NCBI GenBank assembly: GCA_964551035.1
Contig: CAZKBK010000009.1
Coordinates: forward strand, 1 to 64,000
Reading direction: 5' to 3'
Length of the DNA: 64,000 nucleotides
From: Chryseosolibacter sp964551035
GTDB lineage: Bacteria > Bacteroidota > Bacteroidia > Cytophagales > Cyclobacteriaceae
The translations under genes and the position numbers were made by a program. The notes under the pieces were generated by a model. It did no database searches, was not told the DNA's origin, and worked only from the letters and a program-made list of their open reading frames with translations. How positions within the stretch are numbered: position 1 is the stretch's first letter; each line of letters starts with the position of its first letter. This document shows, in pieces, positions 25,602 to 34,895 of this stretch.

Positions 25602-28001
25602 TCACTCGTACCGCAGCGCCTTCACGGGATTCGCCCGCGCCGACCGGACCGTGTGGTAGCTGATGGTCGCCAACGCAATGCCTAGTGCGATCACGGCGCC
25701 CAGCACAAATACCAGCAGGTTAACGTCAACCCTGTACGCGAAGTTCTCGAGCCATTTTGTGAGCAGCCAGTACGTGACGGGACTCGATATCACGAAGGAT
25801 ATGGCGATGAGCAAAGTAAAATTCGCCGACAACAGCACGGTGATCTGCCGTTCGGAGGCGCCGAGTACCTTGCGGATGCCGATCTCCTTTGTTTTCCTTT
25901 CCGTGGTGATAGCGGCAAGGCCAAACAATCCCATGCAGGAAATGAGGATCGCCAGGCCCGCCATGATCGTCACCACCGATCCCATTTGCCGGTCAGACCG
26001 GTAAAGCCGTTCAAAGTGCTCGTCGAGGAAGGAATAGTCGAACGGGTAGGTGATGTACCGATTCCACGTATCGCGGATGAAGGCGATGGCCTCTTCGGCG
26101 TGGGCGCCGTCGATCTTCACGCTCATCTCACTGTAGCCCCATTCGGGGTGCACCGACATCTGAAGCGTGTTGATCTTGTAGTGCAGGGAATTGAAATTGA
26201 AGTCTTTGGCTACGCCGATGATGGTGCCCAGGGTGTCGTCGTGATACCAGCCCATGCCAGCCTGTGTGCCAACCGTTTCCTTCAGGCCCAGTTCTTCGGC
26301 AAAGGATTCGTTGATGATAAAGGCGAAGTCCTTGTCCGTCGGAATATCCTTCGAAAATCCCCTTCCCTCCGTCAGGGCGATGCCATAGACGGAGAGGTAT
26401 TCATAATCGACATTTACGTTCGAGGGCGTGATCCGGAATACGCCGGTATCGGACTTGACCTTGAAGCCCGTTTGATGAAAGTTCTCTCCCAGGCGCTGGC
26501 CACTGGCCGTGACGCCGTAGATGAGCGGGCTTCGTTTCAGTTCCGTGCGCAGCATCTCAAACTTTTCGTTCGCCTCCTGGTTCATGTCGACCAACATGAT
26601 CTGGTCTTTGTTGAAGCCGAGGTCCTTGTTTTGCATGAACGACAGTTGCTGGAGCACCACGAGCGTACTCACGATCATCGCCAGCGCCAACCCGAACTGC
26701 ACGATCACCAGGCCACTCCTGAAGACCGAACGTCCGCCGACTCCTTTTCCTCCTCCTTTCAGCACACGTGCCATGTTGAAAGAAGTCATGTAAAAAGATG
26801 GATAAAGCCCGGTCACGAGCCCCAGCCCGAGCGTCACCGCCAGGAGGTAGCCAAGGCTCAGTGGTTCATTGAACAGCGGTCCGAGCGTAAGTTGGCGGCC
26901 GATGGCCTGGTTGACCAGGGGTAATGCCGCGAAATTGATCACCGCAGCAAATATCAACGACATGAATGCCAGGAGCGTCGATTCGAAAATGAACTGAACG
27001 AAAAGCTGGAGTTTCTTCGCCCCCACCGTTTTGCGGACGCCGATCTCTTTCCAACGATGGGAAGCTCGGGCCGTGGTCAGGTTCATGAAGTTTACCCCGG
27101 CGATCAGCAGGATGAAAACGCCAACGATCGTAAAGACATCGAGGTAGGCGCCGTTGAATTTCCGGTAGTTGTTGTAGTCGTGTTCGACGTCGGTGGAAGC
27201 CAGGTGCACCTGGTCGAGTTGCTGCAGCCACAGGACGTAGTATTTGTTGATGTCCGGATCATCCATGTGACGCCTCAGGAACGCGGGGAACTTGCCCTCC
27301 AGGGCGCTGATGTCTGCATTCGGGTGAAGCTCCAGGTAGGTGTTGAGGAAGTTTGAACCCCAGCGGTCGTTGAACTGCGGGTTTTCGCTTGTGATGGTGG
27401 TCATGGAGACGAGCGCATCGAACTTCATGTGTGAATTCTCCGGTACATCCTCCAGGATGCCCGTCACCTTGTATTCCCTGCCGTTGAAAGTGAGCGTATT
27501 CCCCATCGCTTCGTCAATACTGTTGAAGAATTTCAGGGCGGTGGCTTCCGTGACCATCATCGTGTTGGGGTCGTCGAGGGCCGTCGCTTTGTCACCGTCG
27601 ATCACTTCAAAGTCGAACATGTCGAGGAAGGTGCTGTCGACCGTGGCAACGAAGGGGAGCAGGAAGCGCTTGTCGTCCTTCACGACGAGCTGTTTAGGCC
27701 GACACATAAATCGCGCGTAGTTCACGACCTCGGGGAACTCCTTTAGTATAAACGGCCCCATTCCGGGCATGGAAAGGGCCACCTTCTGGAGGTTTGTTCC
27801 GGGGAAGTTCTGTACTTCGTTCAGGCGATAGAGGTTCTCCTTCCTGGTGTGAAACGCATCGAAGCTTTTTTCGTCCCTGATAAAGAGAAAGATCACCATG
27901 CAGCACGCCAATCCGATCGCAAGGCTGAATATGTTGATGAAGGCGTACAGGGGGCTTTGGCGGATGTTGCGCCAGGCAACGGAGAAATAGTTTTTTAACA
28001 T
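25602..28001 (-). CDS. MacB/FtsX-type ABC permease
   Basis: This 799-residue protein has the duplicated Bacteroidota layout. TM1 is in MLKNYFSVAWRNIRQSPLYA followed by FINIFSLAIGLACCMVIFLF. A large periplasmic MacB-type core domain comes next, then an FtsX three-helix domain (FTIVGVFILLIAGVNFMNLT, KEIGVRKTVGA). A second copy follows (GLVIVQFGLALAMIVSTLVV, periplasmic core, IMAGLAILISCMGLFGLAAI, KEIGIRKVLGAS) with a final TM pair and SARANPVKALRYE. No ATPase gene is adjacent. The partner must be encoded elsewhere. Such permeases export lipoproteins, peptides or act in antibiotic resistance by a mechanotransmission cycle. Confidence 0.9.
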   Translation of the reverse strand: MLKNYFSVAWRNIRQSPLYAFINIFSLAIGLACCMVIFLFIRDEKSFDAFHTRKENLYRLNEVQNFPGTNLQKVALSMPGMGPFILKEFPEVVNYARFMCRPKQLVVKDDKRFLLPFVATVDSTFLDMFDFEVIDGDKATALDDPNTMMVTEATALKFFNSIDEAMGNTLTFNGREYKVTGILEDVPENSHMKFDALVSMTTITSENPQFNDRWGSNFLNTYLELHPNADISALEGKFPAFLRRHMDDPDINKYYVLWLQQLDQVHLASTDVEHDYNNYRKFNGAYLDVFTIVGVFILLIAGVNFMNLTTARASHRWKEIGVRKTVGAKKLQLFVQFIFESTLLAFMSLIFAAVINFAALPLVNQAIGRQLTLGPLFNEPLSLGYLLAVTLGLGLVTGLYPSFYMTSFNMARVLKGGGKGVGGRSVFRSGLVIVQFGLALAMIVSTLVVLQQLSFMQNKDLGFNKDQIMLVDMNQEANEKFEMLRTELKRSPLIYGVTASGQRLGENFHQTGFKVKSDTGVFRITPSNVNVDYEYLSVYGIALTEGRGFSKDIPTDKDFAFIINESFAEELGLKETVGTQAGMGWYHDDTLGTIIGVAKDFNFNSLHYKINTLQMSVHPEWGYSEMSVKIDGAHAEEAIAFIRDTWNRYITYPFDYSFLDEHFERLYRSDRQMGSVVTIMAGLAILISCMGLFGLAAITTERKTKEIGIRKVLGASERQITVLLSANFTLLIAISFVISSPVTYWLLTKWLENFAYRVDVNLLVFVLGAVIALGIALATISYHTVRSARANPVKALRYE

Positions 28002-28397
28002 AACCTGATGGCTGGTGGTTTGTAGATGATGATACCTGCAAAAACAAATGAAGGTACGCTAAGCGCGTAAATATTTGCAGGAGACTGTCCGCAGGCCGTC
28101 GCGACCGGTCACTTGCGTGAAGTGAACGGCTTAAATTTTGCCCTGAATCATTCGGGATACCCCGCGATATCAATCCTCTAGTTTTGCTTGCCATAGAGTT
28201 CCATAAGCACCTGAAAATCTTTATGGTATCGCAATGGTATCGCACCTTTTCAAAGGGTATCGGGAGACCGTTGCGGGACAACCTGGTGCCTGTACGCGCC
28301 AGCCCTATGAAAGCGTGCGGAATTGCCCGTGGACGCTCATTTTTGTGCACCCTTATGGCATTCCTTTTTTCGCCCCGGTGCGAAACTTCGAAATCCA
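28002..28397. other. Intergenic region between divergent genes
   Basis: About 400 bases with no supported gene. A small direct repeat (ggtatcgcaatggtatcgca) occurs near 28224-28243. Promoters of the MacB-like gene (leftward) and of the lipoprotein gene (rightward) should lie here. Confidence 0.4.
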
Positions 28398-29156
28398 ATG
28401 AAAAGAGTAATCGCTGCATCCACGCTGGCGGCCCTGGCGGTCGCGCTGGTAAACTGTTCCGATCCATCCATCGCTCCTGCCGACCGGGAGAACCCTTCGG
28501 CTATTCGCAACACAGAGACCGGGACCACTCAGTCCACGGAAAGCACGCTTGTCCCCTACCATTACGAGTCGTTGGATAACGGCACGGTAAAGCTCAGCTT
28601 TGAAAACCTGTCGGGCGATTCGATCAGGGGCGACGTGATCCGGGAAGGCGTTTCCTATCAACAAAATGGAACCATCCTTCATGCATTTTCAGTGGCCAAC
28701 GGCGGCTCGCACACGTTCGTGGATGATCGCGTGATCCCGGGAGAAACGTATCGCTATGTCTTCGAATACAAGGTGGGGGACACATTTGGGTTCGTCATCA
28801 ACTTCGACACGGTGGATGTGGTGTCAACGGTCCCGGCCCTGGGGAATTTTCTACTCCTTCCGCCTGATGGTGGTGAGTCTTACGACTTCCTTTTTGACGG
28901 CCAAACGATTGATCTTTCACATGCCAACATAGTCGTGGAAACCGATGATGACCGCCTTACGCGATCCGTCGTTTTCAACCTCAACGGAACTACCTATACG
29001 GATAACCGCTATCCGTTCACCCTTTTCCCGGAAGGTACGGCAGATCTGCAGAACGGTTCCTACGTACTTACAGCGATCGCCTACCCGAAAAAGAAAGGGC
29101 GGGGCGTACCGGGTGACACGGCAACGGTATCGTTCATGGTCAACAACATCTATTGA
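28398..29156 (+). CDS. Hypothetical lipoprotein with beta-sandwich domains
   Basis: From the ATG at 28398 the product has 252 residues with a lipoprotein signal (STLAALAVALVNCSDPS), Cys at about residue 20. The rest is beta-rich, with a strand pattern typical of Ig-like or fibronectin-like folds (GTVKLSFENLSGDSIRGDVI, GETYRYVFEYKVGDTFGFVI), ending TATVSFMVNNIY. A frame extending 25 codons upstream lacks a signal. No family was recognised. It is probably located at the outer membrane. Confidence 0.7.
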   Translation: MKRVIAASTLAALAVALVNCSDPSIAPADRENPSAIRNTETGTTQSTESTLVPYHYESLDNGTVKLSFENLSGDSIRGDVIREGVSYQQNGTILHAFSVANGGSHTFVDDRVIPGETYRYVFEYKVGDTFGFVINFDTVDVVSTVPALGNFLLLPPDGGESYDFLFDGQTIDLSHANIVVETDDDRLTRSVVFNLNGTTYTDNRYPFTLFPEGTADLQNGSYVLTAIAYPKKKGRGVPGDTATVSFMVNNIY

Positions 29157-29199
29157 CCCTGTCGAAGGGTGGCCGTTCGGCATGTGGAAAAAGAAGGCG

Positions 29200-29820
29200 T
29201 CACCATCGCATGATGGCCAGCGCCTTCTCTCTAAACTTCTTCTTTTCCTGCCACTCTCCCGTCATCGTGATGAGTCGGCCCACCGTCAGGTTCAAAAGTT
29301 CGGTTACGAACCCGGCGCCCTGTTGTTTCAGCAGCGCTTCCACGCGCGTGTGATGCTTCACCATGAAAGCGCCGGCAAGCTGTTGCGCCGACGCGTCGGC
29401 GGATTGAAAGAACGAAAGGTTCGTCATTTGAGCACCGAAGAGGTCGTTCAGTTGGGCAAGCTTGTTTGGCTCGATACTGTGGGAATTGCCCGATTGTACG
29501 ATCATCCTGAAGCCGGTGTCATTCACATTAAATGAAGAGTGCTCAAAAAAGTACACGGTCAGCGTATCGATGCCCGTATAATTTGCGGACATGAGCTTGT
29601 CCCGGAGCAGGATGAGGCGGTCTATCGCCACCGAGTCATAGAAGATCTCCTCGTCCAGAATTTTAAGGTTCTCCTGCAAGTCGCGCTTCATGACCTTTAG
29701 ATAGGACTGAATCATGGCGTCCGTCTTGGACCTTTCTCGGTAATCGTCAACGGAAATAGCGATCAATACGCCAAGGACGATGAGCGACAGCTCGACGAGG
29801 TAGTCCTTTACCTTTTTCAT
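29200..29820 (-). CDS. Single-pass membrane protein (DUF6090-like)
   Basis: A 206-residue protein with an N-terminal anchor (YLVELSLIVLGVLIAISVDD) followed by YRERSKTDAMIQSYLKVMKR and a largely helical extracytoplasmic part. The opening V-L-G-V-L-I-A-ISVDDYRE segment is typical of a Bacteroidota family annotated DUF6090. The function is unknown. It is convergent with the preceding lipoprotein gene; their ends are about 43 bases apart. Confidence 0.65.
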   Translation of the reverse strand: MKKVKDYLVELSLIVLGVLIAISVDDYRERSKTDAMIQSYLKVMKRDLQENLKILDEEIFYDSVAIDRLILLRDKLMSANYTGIDTLTVYFFEHSSFNVNDTGFRMIVQSGNSHSIEPNKLAQLNDLFGAQMTNLSFFQSADASAQQLAGAFMVKHHTRVEALLKQQGAGFVTELLNLTVGRLITMTGEWQEKKKFREKALAIMRW

Positions 29821-29932
29821 GTCGTGTGGGATTTAATAGGAAAAGATAAGGCATTTACCGGTCGGATTCAAAGCCCCGGTCGCGGGGATATGATAAAGAT
29901 GCGAAGACCATACGATACTTTCCCCAGACCTG

Positions 29933-30502
29933 TTACTTCTCCCTGGCAAGGCCCGTTTGCGGTGATAACGTCGCATTTACCTCGACCCGCACTTTACCGG
30001 CTGTCATTTCCTTTCCGAGTATTTGCGGTGTCTCTATTCCAAAGTCCATGAGCGCCACATTGAAGACCGATTGTAACGTGATCTTATTATCCTGAACAGA
30101 GATTGTCCCCGTCTCGGTGATCTCCTTCCCTTTTCCATGGACCTTCAGCGTGCCCGTTACGGTCGCCGGATATTTGCCCGATTTGTCGTAATCAATATTT
30201 GCCTGAATTTTTCCCTTAAAACTGGCGGCGGGAAACCTTTCTCTCTCCAGGTACTTTTTATCGGCATCCCTGCCCATCTTGCGATTGCTAAAGACGAAGT
30301 CGGCCATTTTCACGTTGAATGTCAGTTCATGCGTTGAAGTGTTCAATTCCACTCCGACGTTTTCATTTCGCGCATCCACATCGGCCACGGGCGCTTCAGC
30401 AAAAAAAGAAATCACGCCTTTTTCTGTAGCGTATAAATGTTGGGCAACCGTCCCATGTGCCGACAGCAGCAGGACAAAGAGTGGACACACACCGTATTTC
30501 AT
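29933..30502 (-). CDS. YceI-family periplasmic protein
   Basis: Taking the ATG at 30502 gives 189 residues with a signal peptide (CPLFVLLLSAHGTVAQ). The lipocalin-like YceI fold follows: FNVKMADFVFSNRKMG, ERFPAASFKGKIQANIDYDK and TVTGTLKVHGKGKEITETGT. YceI proteins bind isoprenoid chains or act in acid and base stress; the ligand here is unknown. It diverges from the ATP-grasp operon across a 181-base gap. Confidence 0.85.
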   Translation of the reverse strand: MKYGVCPLFVLLLSAHGTVAQHLYATEKGVISFFAEAPVADVDARNENVGVELNTSTHELTFNVKMADFVFSNRKMGRDADKKYLERERFPAASFKGKIQANIDYDKSGKYPATVTGTLKVHGKGKEITETGTISVQDNKITLQSVFNVALMDFGIETPQILGKEMTAGKVRVEVNATLSPQTGLAREK

Positions 30503-30683
30503 AACATCGAATCTTATTTGCCTTTCCGCAGGGCAAAAAAGAAATGCCACCGGCGCACATTTTTGCTGACCCAACGTCGTTCCGACCTGAGTGCTGTAGA
30601 AAACATTGCTCAGCGCGGCCTTTCGCTCACAAACCGGACGTTCTCTCGGGCATTGTTTTTTAATCGCGACTTGGGTTAAATCC

Positions 30684-31832
30684 ATGATCAGCAAAGGTAT
30701 ACGCTATATAACCCATTGGGAAGACTGGCATTGGCTTGCAAAATACCTGCTGATCGCTCCGGCCTGGCTATGGTTTTGTTTGAAAGCGCGGTCATTTTGG
30801 TTCTTTACACCTTCCAATCCCGGCATTACCTTCGGAGGTTTTACGGGAGAAACCAAACAGGAGATCTATAAGCAGTTACCCCCATCGACGTATCCCAAAA
30901 GTATCTTTATTTCTCCCGGGATGTCGTTTCCTGAAGTGCTTTCCCTTGTTGAAAGTAATCATTTCTCGTTTCCACTAGTTGTCAAACCGGACGTCGGAAT
31001 GATGGGCCTGATGTTCAGAAAGGTCGAGGCAATTGAACAACTCCGGCAATATCACTCGGTAATGCCGGTAGACTACATTGTCCAGGACTTGATCACCTAT
31101 CCTTTGGAGGTCAGTGTCTTTTATTACCGGTATCCGAACGAAGCCTGTGGCCATATCACCGGGTTCATCAAGAAAGAACACCTGGAGGTTGTCGGTGACG
31201 GCAAAAGCAGTTTGAGAATGCTCTTGCTGAAATATCCACGGGTCAGGTTCAGGCTGAAGGAAATGTTCTCGAAACATCAAGGGAAACTAAATACCATCAT
31301 TCCCGAAGGAGCGCGCTTTCAACTGTCTCATGCACTGAACCTGAGCCGTGGCGGCAGGCTGGTGAGCCTGGAGCATGAAAAAGACGGGCAACTACTGAGG
31401 GTATTTGACAACCTGAGCCATTACACAAAGACGTTTTTCTACGGCCGCTACGACATAAAGTGCGCGTCCATCGACGATTTGAAGCGAGGTAAAAACTTCT
31501 CCATACTGGAGTACAATGGTTGCGGTGCCGAGCCCCACCATGTTTATCATAATGGCAATAGCCTTTTCACCGCTTGCAAGATCCTGGTAGAACATTGGAA
31601 CCGGTTGTACAGGATCTCCGACTACAACCATCGCCACGGCGTTGCGCGGTGGAGACACCAGGATGGGTTCCGGTTTGCCCGGAAGGCGGCGGCGCTTCTT
31701 GGCCGGCTCCGGGAACTTGACGCCGGATTTGAGTTTAAGCCCGCAAGGGATTCTGTGTTTACAAACGACCTGTCAGCCCCACCACTTTGCGGAACGGTGG
31801 AACTTCAAATGGATAGAGACCGATTGCCATGA
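30684..31832 (+). CDS. ATP-grasp ligase, membrane-associated; first gene of a coupled operon
   Basis: The ATG at 30684 gives 382 residues. An N-terminal hydrophobic stretch (LAKYLLIAPAWLWFCLKARS) may anchor it. The ATP-grasp core is recognisable: FPLVVKPDVGMMGLMFRKV (Lys of the nucleotide site), YIVQDLITYPLEVSVFYYRY, GFIKKEHLEVVGDGKSSLRM, and the metal-binding end NFSILEYNGCGAEPHHVYH. It resembles D-Ala-D-Ala ligase-type enzymes that join a carboxylate to an amine through an acyl phosphate. Its stop overlaps the next start (ATGA). In context it may condense an amino-acid-like product made by the neighbouring enzymes. Confidence 0.75.
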   Translation: MISKGIRYITHWEDWHWLAKYLLIAPAWLWFCLKARSFWFFTPSNPGITFGGFTGETKQEIYKQLPPSTYPKSIFISPGMSFPEVLSLVESNHFSFPLVVKPDVGMMGLMFRKVEAIEQLRQYHSVMPVDYIVQDLITYPLEVSVFYYRYPNEACGHITGFIKKEHLEVVGDGKSSLRMLLLKYPRVRFRLKEMFSKHQGKLNTIIPEGARFQLSHALNLSRGGRLVSLEHEKDGQLLRVFDNLSHYTKTFFYGRYDIKCASIDDLKRGKNFSILEYNGCGAEPHHVYHNGNSLFTACKILVEHWNRLYRISDYNHRHGVARWRHQDGFRFARKAAALLGRLRELDAGFEFKPARDSVFTNDLSAPPLCGTVELQMDRDRLP

Positions 31833-32521
31833 ACGATCACGAAACCCGTTCCATCATTGAAGAATACCTGGATTTCATCAGGGTCAGCGCTTTTCCCTGC
31901 ATCGCTGCCAAGGCGGCGTTGTCGAAGGACCAAATTGAGACCCTCGTGGTTGGACACCTGGCTTGCCCGAAAGACGACGCGGAGATCCTCGACTTTTTAT
32001 ACCGGTTTGTGGACCGTTACCGGGATGCCCGGGAACGATACCACAGTGCGGTGATCATTTTCAAAGGACCGGAAAATTGTTCCGAGAAAACCTTCGACGA
32101 CCTGTTGTGGAAAAGGCTCCAGTCTATTTCAGACCTCGATGCTTCAGCGCATGACTGGGATCCACGTGTGGGCAAAGAGGCGATGTCACCGGATTTCAGT
32201 TTCAGCATCAAAGGAGAAGCGTTCTATATTATCGGCCTTCATGCCAACAGCAGCCGGAAGGCAAGGCGTTTCAGGTTCCCTGCACTGGTGTTCAATCCCC
32301 ATGAACAATTCGAAGCCCTTCGGGCGTCTGACAAATATTCCGCCATGAAAGAGGCGGTGAGAAAGAGAGACAAGATATTCTCCGGCTCGGTAAATCCGAT
32401 GCTGGCAGATTTCGGAGAATCATCGGAAGTACTTCAATATAGCGGCCGCCGATATGACAACACCTGGACATGCCCCTTCATCGCCAAGCATGAGGACGCC
32501 AAACATCATTCCGGCTCGTAG
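31829..32521 (+). CDS. YqcI/YcgG-family protein, probable haem-dependent N-oxygenase
   Basis: This 230-residue protein matches the YqcI/YcgG pattern: FPCIAAKAALSKDQIETLVV near the start, FLYRFVDRYRDA, the central LDASAHDWDPRVGKEAMSPD followed by FSFSIKGEAFYIIGLHANSS, RKARRFRFPALVFNPHEQFE, and the end NTWTCPFIAKHE. Characterised relatives include DcsA of D-cycloserine biosynthesis and GntA of guanitoxin biosynthesis, haem enzymes that hydroxylate the guanidino group of arginine derivatives. Conserved His residues such as those in AHDWDP and NPHEQ are candidate haem ligands. It is translationally coupled to both neighbours. Confidence 0.78.
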   Translation: MNDHETRSIIEEYLDFIRVSAFPCIAAKAALSKDQIETLVVGHLACPKDDAEILDFLYRFVDRYRDARERYHSAVIIFKGPENCSEKTFDDLLWKRLQSISDLDASAHDWDPRVGKEAMSPDFSFSIKGEAFYIIGLHANSSRKARRFRFPALVFNPHEQFEALRASDKYSAMKEAVRKRDKIFSGSVNPMLADFGESSEVLQYSGRRYDNTWTCPFIAKHEDAKHHSGS

Positions 32522-33083
32522 TGGCGTTGCCTTTGTACTCAAAAAAGGACAGCACCTCAGGGTAGAAGACCTGCAGGGCGAGCAGGTCAGCGATTTTGTT
32601 TGCTATAACCTCAGCGACACCGCCGAATACCTTTCCTCAGGTCGAACAATCGACTATGCCGATACCATTTTTCTCACCCGTGGTCATAGCTTCTACTCAA
32701 ACCGCAGCAACGTGATGTTCCGGATGGAAGAAGATACCGTGGGCCGACACGACTTTTTGCTGACGCCGTGCAGCGAAGACACGTTCCGGATCATCTATGG
32801 CCACGAGCACCCCCACCGCGGTTGCTTCGGAAATCTTTTGGCCGCGCTTGCCCCCTACGGAATTAGGGGTGACAACATTCCCGTATGCTTCAACATTTTC
32901 ATGCACGTCGATGTTGATGGACAAACAGGAAGGATAAACGTCCTGCCGCCGAAGAGCAAGGCGGGTGATTATGTCGTGATCGAAGCAACGATGGATCTCC
33001 TGGTGGGAATGACCGCATGCTCGGCGGAAAAATCCAATAATTTTGCGTTCAAGCCCATCGGCTATACCATTGAGGGGGAATGA
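32490..33083 (+). CDS. DUF1989 protein (urea carboxylase-associated/carboxyguanidine deiminase type)
   Basis: An ATG at 32490 gives 197 residues; a frame from 32454 would add 12 and overlap the previous gene by 68 bases. The family signature is visible: GQHLRVEDLQGEQVSDFVCY, a Cys-containing TPCSEDTF segment, HPHRGCFGNLLAAL and a closing TACSAEKSNNF. DUF1989 members work as subunits of carboxyguanidine deiminase or as proteins linked to urea carboxylase, binding metal with Cys and His. Here there is no urea carboxylase nearby; it stands between a putative guanidino N-oxygenase and an exporter. Its stop overlaps the next start. Confidence 0.82.
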   Translation: MRTPNIIPARSGVAFVLKKGQHLRVEDLQGEQVSDFVCYNLSDTAEYLSSGRTIDYADTIFLTRGHSFYSNRSNVMFRMEEDTVGRHDFLLTPCSEDTFRIIYGHEHPHRGCFGNLLAALAPYGIRGDNIPVCFNIFMHVDVDGQTGRINVLPPKSKAGDYVVIEATMDLLVGMTACSAEKSNNFAFKPIGYTIEGE

Positions 33084-33781
33084 TCGGTTTCCTACCGCAA
33101 TGGCGATCGTCGGCCAGGCCCGGGATATGCCTTTCCGCTACCGGATTCCTGATCAGTTTTTTAGCTTCGTTGCCTCCGGGGATGACCAATATGGTCACCA
33201 TCCGGCTTGCCCTCGGCGGTGACTATAGGGCGGCGTGCTGGTTCGTCCTGGGTATTATGGTTGCCGAAGTCATTTATGCGAAAGTCTCCTCGGCGCTGGT
33301 GAAACAAATGTTCAGGTTTGCGTTGATCGTAAGGATCCTTCAATGGATCGTGCTGGCAATCTTAGTCGTCATGGCAACCCTGTCACTCCTTGCGTCAGCG
33401 AAGGGCTCAGTCCAGCGCCATAGCGACGTCATCAGCGGCGACCTGTCTCCATTTGTTCTTGGCTTTCTGCTTATGGCCATCAACCCGGTACAAATTCCGT
33501 TTTGGATCGGCTGGGCAACAATATTATCGGAAAAGAGAATATTCGACTTCAGTAGAAATGGTCAATTGGGTTATCTGACCGGCGTTGCATTGGGATCGTT
33601 GTTGGCCAGCGCAATATTTATCGCGAGTGGTCAGTTCCTATCCTCCGTTCTATCCATGAACGAACGTCTGCTGCATCTTATTTTTGGATGCGTGTTTGTG
33701 GTCATGTCGCTGATGCAGGCGCGCAAGTTGTTTCGAGGCGGAAGGCGGGTCTTAAAACGTGAAGGCAATGTAAAAACTTAA
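33080..33781 (+). CDS. LysE-family amino-acid exporter
   Basis: The 233-residue membrane protein has six hydrophobic segments and the family's first-helix motif, here FLASLPPGMTNMVTIRLAL, with the mid-protein FLLMAINPVQIPFWIGWATI. LysE-type proteins export amino acids and small analogues such as lysine, arginine or homoserine lactone. Start and previous stop overlap (ATGA). As last gene of a coupled operon it probably exports the product made by the ATP-grasp, YqcI/YcgG and DUF1989 enzymes. Confidence 0.82.
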   Translation: MIGFLPQWRSSARPGICLSATGFLISFLASLPPGMTNMVTIRLALGGDYRAACWFVLGIMVAEVIYAKVSSALVKQMFRFALIVRILQWIVLAILVVMATLSLLASAKGSVQRHSDVISGDLSPFVLGFLLMAINPVQIPFWIGWATILSEKRIFDFSRNGQLGYLTGVALGSLLASAIFIASGQFLSSVLSMNERLLHLIFGCVFVVMSLMQARKLFRGGRRVLKREGNVKT

Positions 33782-33898
33782 TTGAGGGGTCGGGCGGTCA
33801 GTTTGAAGTTTGGCGTTTGGCGTTTTTGGGGACTATATTGAAGCCGGGCTCGCCGTCAACTCCAAACTAAAAACTCCAAACTCGCAACTCGCAACCCC

Positions 33899-34711
33899 AT
33901 GCTGATCAACCAGCAATCTCTCGACCACTGGATGGACCACTTTTACGGCTACGGCTCGTGGGACGCCGCCATCTGGTTCATCGCCTACGAAGAGGCTGGC
34001 GGTGACCTGCCTGAGGAAGTGGCTGAAAGGCTAGACTTTTTCAACAACGCGCATCCCGATTCCACGCAACCCACACTCTGCGACATACGCGCGCTCTACC
34101 GTCATGTTCGTTTCAGGGCGGAGGGTCCCCGATCGGCAAAGTTCGACACACTCCACGATTATCGGTTCGGCGAGAACGCAATCCTGCACGGCATCTGGAA
34201 GAACCTCATCGCTTTCGGTCACGGCTTCCGCAATGAAGACCTTCCCGACCTGCTCACCTATCAAAAAAGCACGTTCGCATCCGGATCGGCAAAGCGGGAG
34301 GCCTTGATCCGGTTGTATCCGCTTCCCAGTCCTCACGCCCATGCCTGGTACTACAGTTGGCTCGACCTGCCCCGGTCGCCTTTTCTCAAGAGCCGCACCG
34401 CATACGAGGAACATGCCTACGCCCGGCGCGTGGGAAGTATCCTTTCGCAAATCGCCGCGCACCGGCCCCGCCTGGTGCTCATGTACGGCATGAGCGACAT
34501 CAACCAGTTAAAAGCGTCCGTGCAATCGCAGTTTCCCGGAACACGATTCCAAACCGTAAAGTCCATCAAACACCGGATTCCGCAGCATCATCGCGCGACA
34601 CTTGGCACCACCACGGTGCTCATCACCACACAGACTCCCGCCCTGCGGCACAACCGGATCGAGACCGGATTCGATTGGCAGGAATTAGGAAAGACGGTGA
34701 TTCCGGGATAG
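33899..34711 (+). CDS. Conserved hypothetical protein, possibly uracil-DNA-glycosylase-like
   Basis: A 270-residue soluble protein with WDAAIWFIAYEEAGGDLPEE near the start, NAILHGIWKNLIAF, FASGSAKREALIRLYPLPSP, and RLVLMYGMSDINQLKA followed by LITTQTPALRHNRIETGFDW. The WFIAYEEAGG opening recalls the nucleotide-pocket strand of the uracil-DNA-glycosylase-like fold (WFVGxEPGGG type), but the catalytic motifs are not clearly present. The upstream 118-base gap contains inverted short repeats (agtttgaagtttggcg/ccaaact). It stands alone between two operons. Confidence 0.55.
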   Translation: MLINQQSLDHWMDHFYGYGSWDAAIWFIAYEEAGGDLPEEVAERLDFFNNAHPDSTQPTLCDIRALYRHVRFRAEGPRSAKFDTLHDYRFGENAILHGIWKNLIAFGHGFRNEDLPDLLTYQKSTFASGSAKREALIRLYPLPSPHAHAWYYSWLDLPRSPFLKSRTAYEEHAYARRVGSILSQIAAHRPRLVLMYGMSDINQLKASVQSQFPGTRFQTVKSIKHRIPQHHRATLGTTTVLITTQTPALRHNRIETGFDWQELGKTVIPG

Positions 34712-34859
34712 CCCCGCGTGACTCCTTTTGACGTTAAACCCAACTCCCGCCGCGCGGGCAAGAGTGGGCTTGCCGCTGTTATCCCCTCTTTTTTAAAAAA
34801 AATATTTCCCCGAACCGTCAGCACCCTTTGGAAATCTCAAATCTAATCCCCACTATTGC

Positions 34860-34883
34860 ACTGTATTAGTTAAGTAATACAGT
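34860..34883. promoter_or_regulatory. Palindromic operator of the YtrA-type operon
   Basis: A perfect 9-bp inverted repeat, actgtatta...taatacagt, with a 6-base spacer, lies 12 bases before the start codon of the ABC ATPase gene. This is the form expected for a dimeric GntR regulator of the YtrA type. The regulator gene is the third gene of the same operon, so autoregulation is likely. Confidence 0.75.
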
Positions 34884-34895
34884 AAATCAGTTAAG

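Noticed and set aside
25986..26924. 312-codon plus-strand frame opposite the MacB-like permease
   Set aside because: Antisense shadow; the minus-strand permease has complete family motifs.
33782..33898. Inverted short repeats (agtttgaagtttggcg/ccaaact) as a terminator
   Set aside because: Stem pairing is weak and the sequence looks like low-complexity spacer; left unannotated.
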